DNA from: Campylobacterota bacterium
Lineage (GTDB): Bacteria; Bdellovibrionota; Bacteriovoracia; Bacteriovoracales; Bacteriovoracaceae
DNA length: 64,000 nucleotides
Reading direction: 5' to 3'
Assembly: GCA_003650125.1 (NCBI GenBank)
Contig: QNFX01000001.1
Span: 62,001 to 126,000, forward strand
Shown here: positions 63,309-64,000 of the stretch, in pieces
Layout: every line of letters begins with the position of its first letter
How positions within the stretch are numbered: position 1 is the stretch's first letter
Translations under genes and position numbers: made by a program
The notes under the pieces: generated by a model
Told to the model about the DNA's origin: nothing
Seen by the model: the letters and a program-made list of their open reading frames with translations, nothing else
Database searches by the model: none

Positions 63309-64000
63309 TGGAAAATATTCTAGTTGAACACCCCTATAGAGATAACCCTCAGATAGCGCTGGTAAAATTAAATCGGCCAAAAGTATTAAATGCGCTAAAT
63401 ACCCATTTAATGCAAGAGCTGGTTGAGGCCTTCTTTAAGCTGGAGGATAACCCTGAAGTTAGAGTTATCATTTTAACCGGTAATGATCGGGCATTTGCTG
63501 CGGGAGCAGATATTGCTCAAATGGTGGAAGATAATCCTATTGACCAAATCAATCAAAAAAGATTTAGATCTTGGCAGCAACTCTCCTTGATTACCAAACC
63601 TATAATTGCGGCGGTAAATGGCTTTGCCCTCGGCGGAGGCTGTGAGCTTGCCATGAGTTGTGACTTTATCATTGCGGGAGAAAATGCAAAATTCGGTCAA
63701 CCCGAAATTAGTATAGGGACCACACCAGGAGCTGGGGGTACGCAAAGACTCACCAGAGCTATTGGGAAATCTAAGGCCATGTTTATGATTTTAACTGGTG
63801 AGATGATGAGTGCCTATGAAGCAGAAAAAAATGGACTAGTTGCTAAAGTAGTACCTGAATCGGCACTACTCCAAGAATCCTATGAAGCAGCAAAAAAGAT
63901 TGCAAACAAAGCTCCAGTAGCAGTTAAGCTTGCCAAAGAATCCGTTAATAAGGCCTTTGAAATGTCACTGAGAGATGCCGTTGATTTTGAAAGAAGAAAC
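63309..64000 (+). CDS. Enoyl-CoA hydratase/isomerase family protein, 3' truncated
   Basis: The first 230 codons are visible; the gene runs past the right edge. AGGAG precedes the ATG. Crotonase motifs: RAFAAGADIAQM (oxyanion hole), ALGGGCELAMSCDFI (first glutamate) and FGQPEISIGTTPGAGGTQRL (second glutamate). It hydrates enoyl-CoAs in fatty-acid or amino-acid breakdown. It follows the EthD gene by 9 bases and belongs to the hppD cluster. Confidence 0.93.

Overview
The window is a 64 kb AT-rich, gene-dense piece of a Gram-negative bacterial chromosome. It has lipoprotein signals, an FadL-like outer-membrane barrel, Lgt, Sec and Tat signals, and periplasmic c-type cytochromes. Gene content and style (low GC, many small secreted proteins of unknown role, a CFI-box protein, a DUF6178-like protein, a large pyruvate:ferredoxin oxidoreductase) suggest a Bdellovibrionota lineage, perhaps Bacteriovoracia-like. 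That placement is inference: the window has no rRNA or other decisive marker. I found no tRNA, rRNA, CRISPR array, complete insertion sequence or prophage. Most intergenic gaps are short, and only 3481-3818 exceeds 300 bases.

Region 1 (1-31.4 kb) is mainly housekeeping and cell-envelope genes: hemB, a SufE-type sulfur acceptor, a secreted PHB-depolymerase-like esterase, a GT4 glycosyltransferase, secreted endonuclease I, a SEC59-like lipid kinase, an APC transporter fused to universal-stress domains, a DnaA-like paralogue, an EgtB-like enzyme, exported isoaspartyl methyltransferase, a rhomboid protease, an M18 aminopeptidase, a YciA-type thioesterase, a two-component system behind an ABC-2 exporter, a YyaL-type protein, lipA-lipB, a DEDD exonuclease and an RND pump subunit.

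Region 2 (31.4-47.5 kb) is the most coherent block. It is a full clade II (Sec-exported) nitrous oxide reductase locus in two divergent arms. The rightward arm is nosZ, an unknown secreted protein, a mono-haem and a di-haem cytochrome c, a NosB-like membrane protein, nosD, nosF and nosY, with nosL divergent to it. The leftward arm is an nnrS-like gene, nosG, nosH and a second copy of the NosB-like membrane protein. Next to it and divergent from nnrS is an unusually long (1526 aa) pyruvate:ferredoxin oxidoreductase. Both divergent control regions (nosL/nosZ and nnrS/PFOR) contain a 14-bp Fnr/Dnr-like palindrome, suggesting that N2O respiration and pyruvate oxidation are switched together by oxygen or NO. 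No nitrite or NO reductase is visible here.

Region 3 (47.5-64 kb) holds a secreted Arg/Gly/Tyr-rich protein, a stand-alone receiver, an alpha/beta hydrolase, an Lgt with a large insert, a TakP-like TRAP transporter, an outer-membrane barrel, acylphosphatase, the methylcitrate-cycle operon prpD-prpB-prpC, an operon of queH, a ricin-like secreted protein and a cysteine-rich Sel1 protein, and an hppD / EthD-like / enoyl-CoA hydratase cluster cut by the right edge. The catabolic genes imply growth on amino acids, propionyl-CoA and 2-oxo acids.
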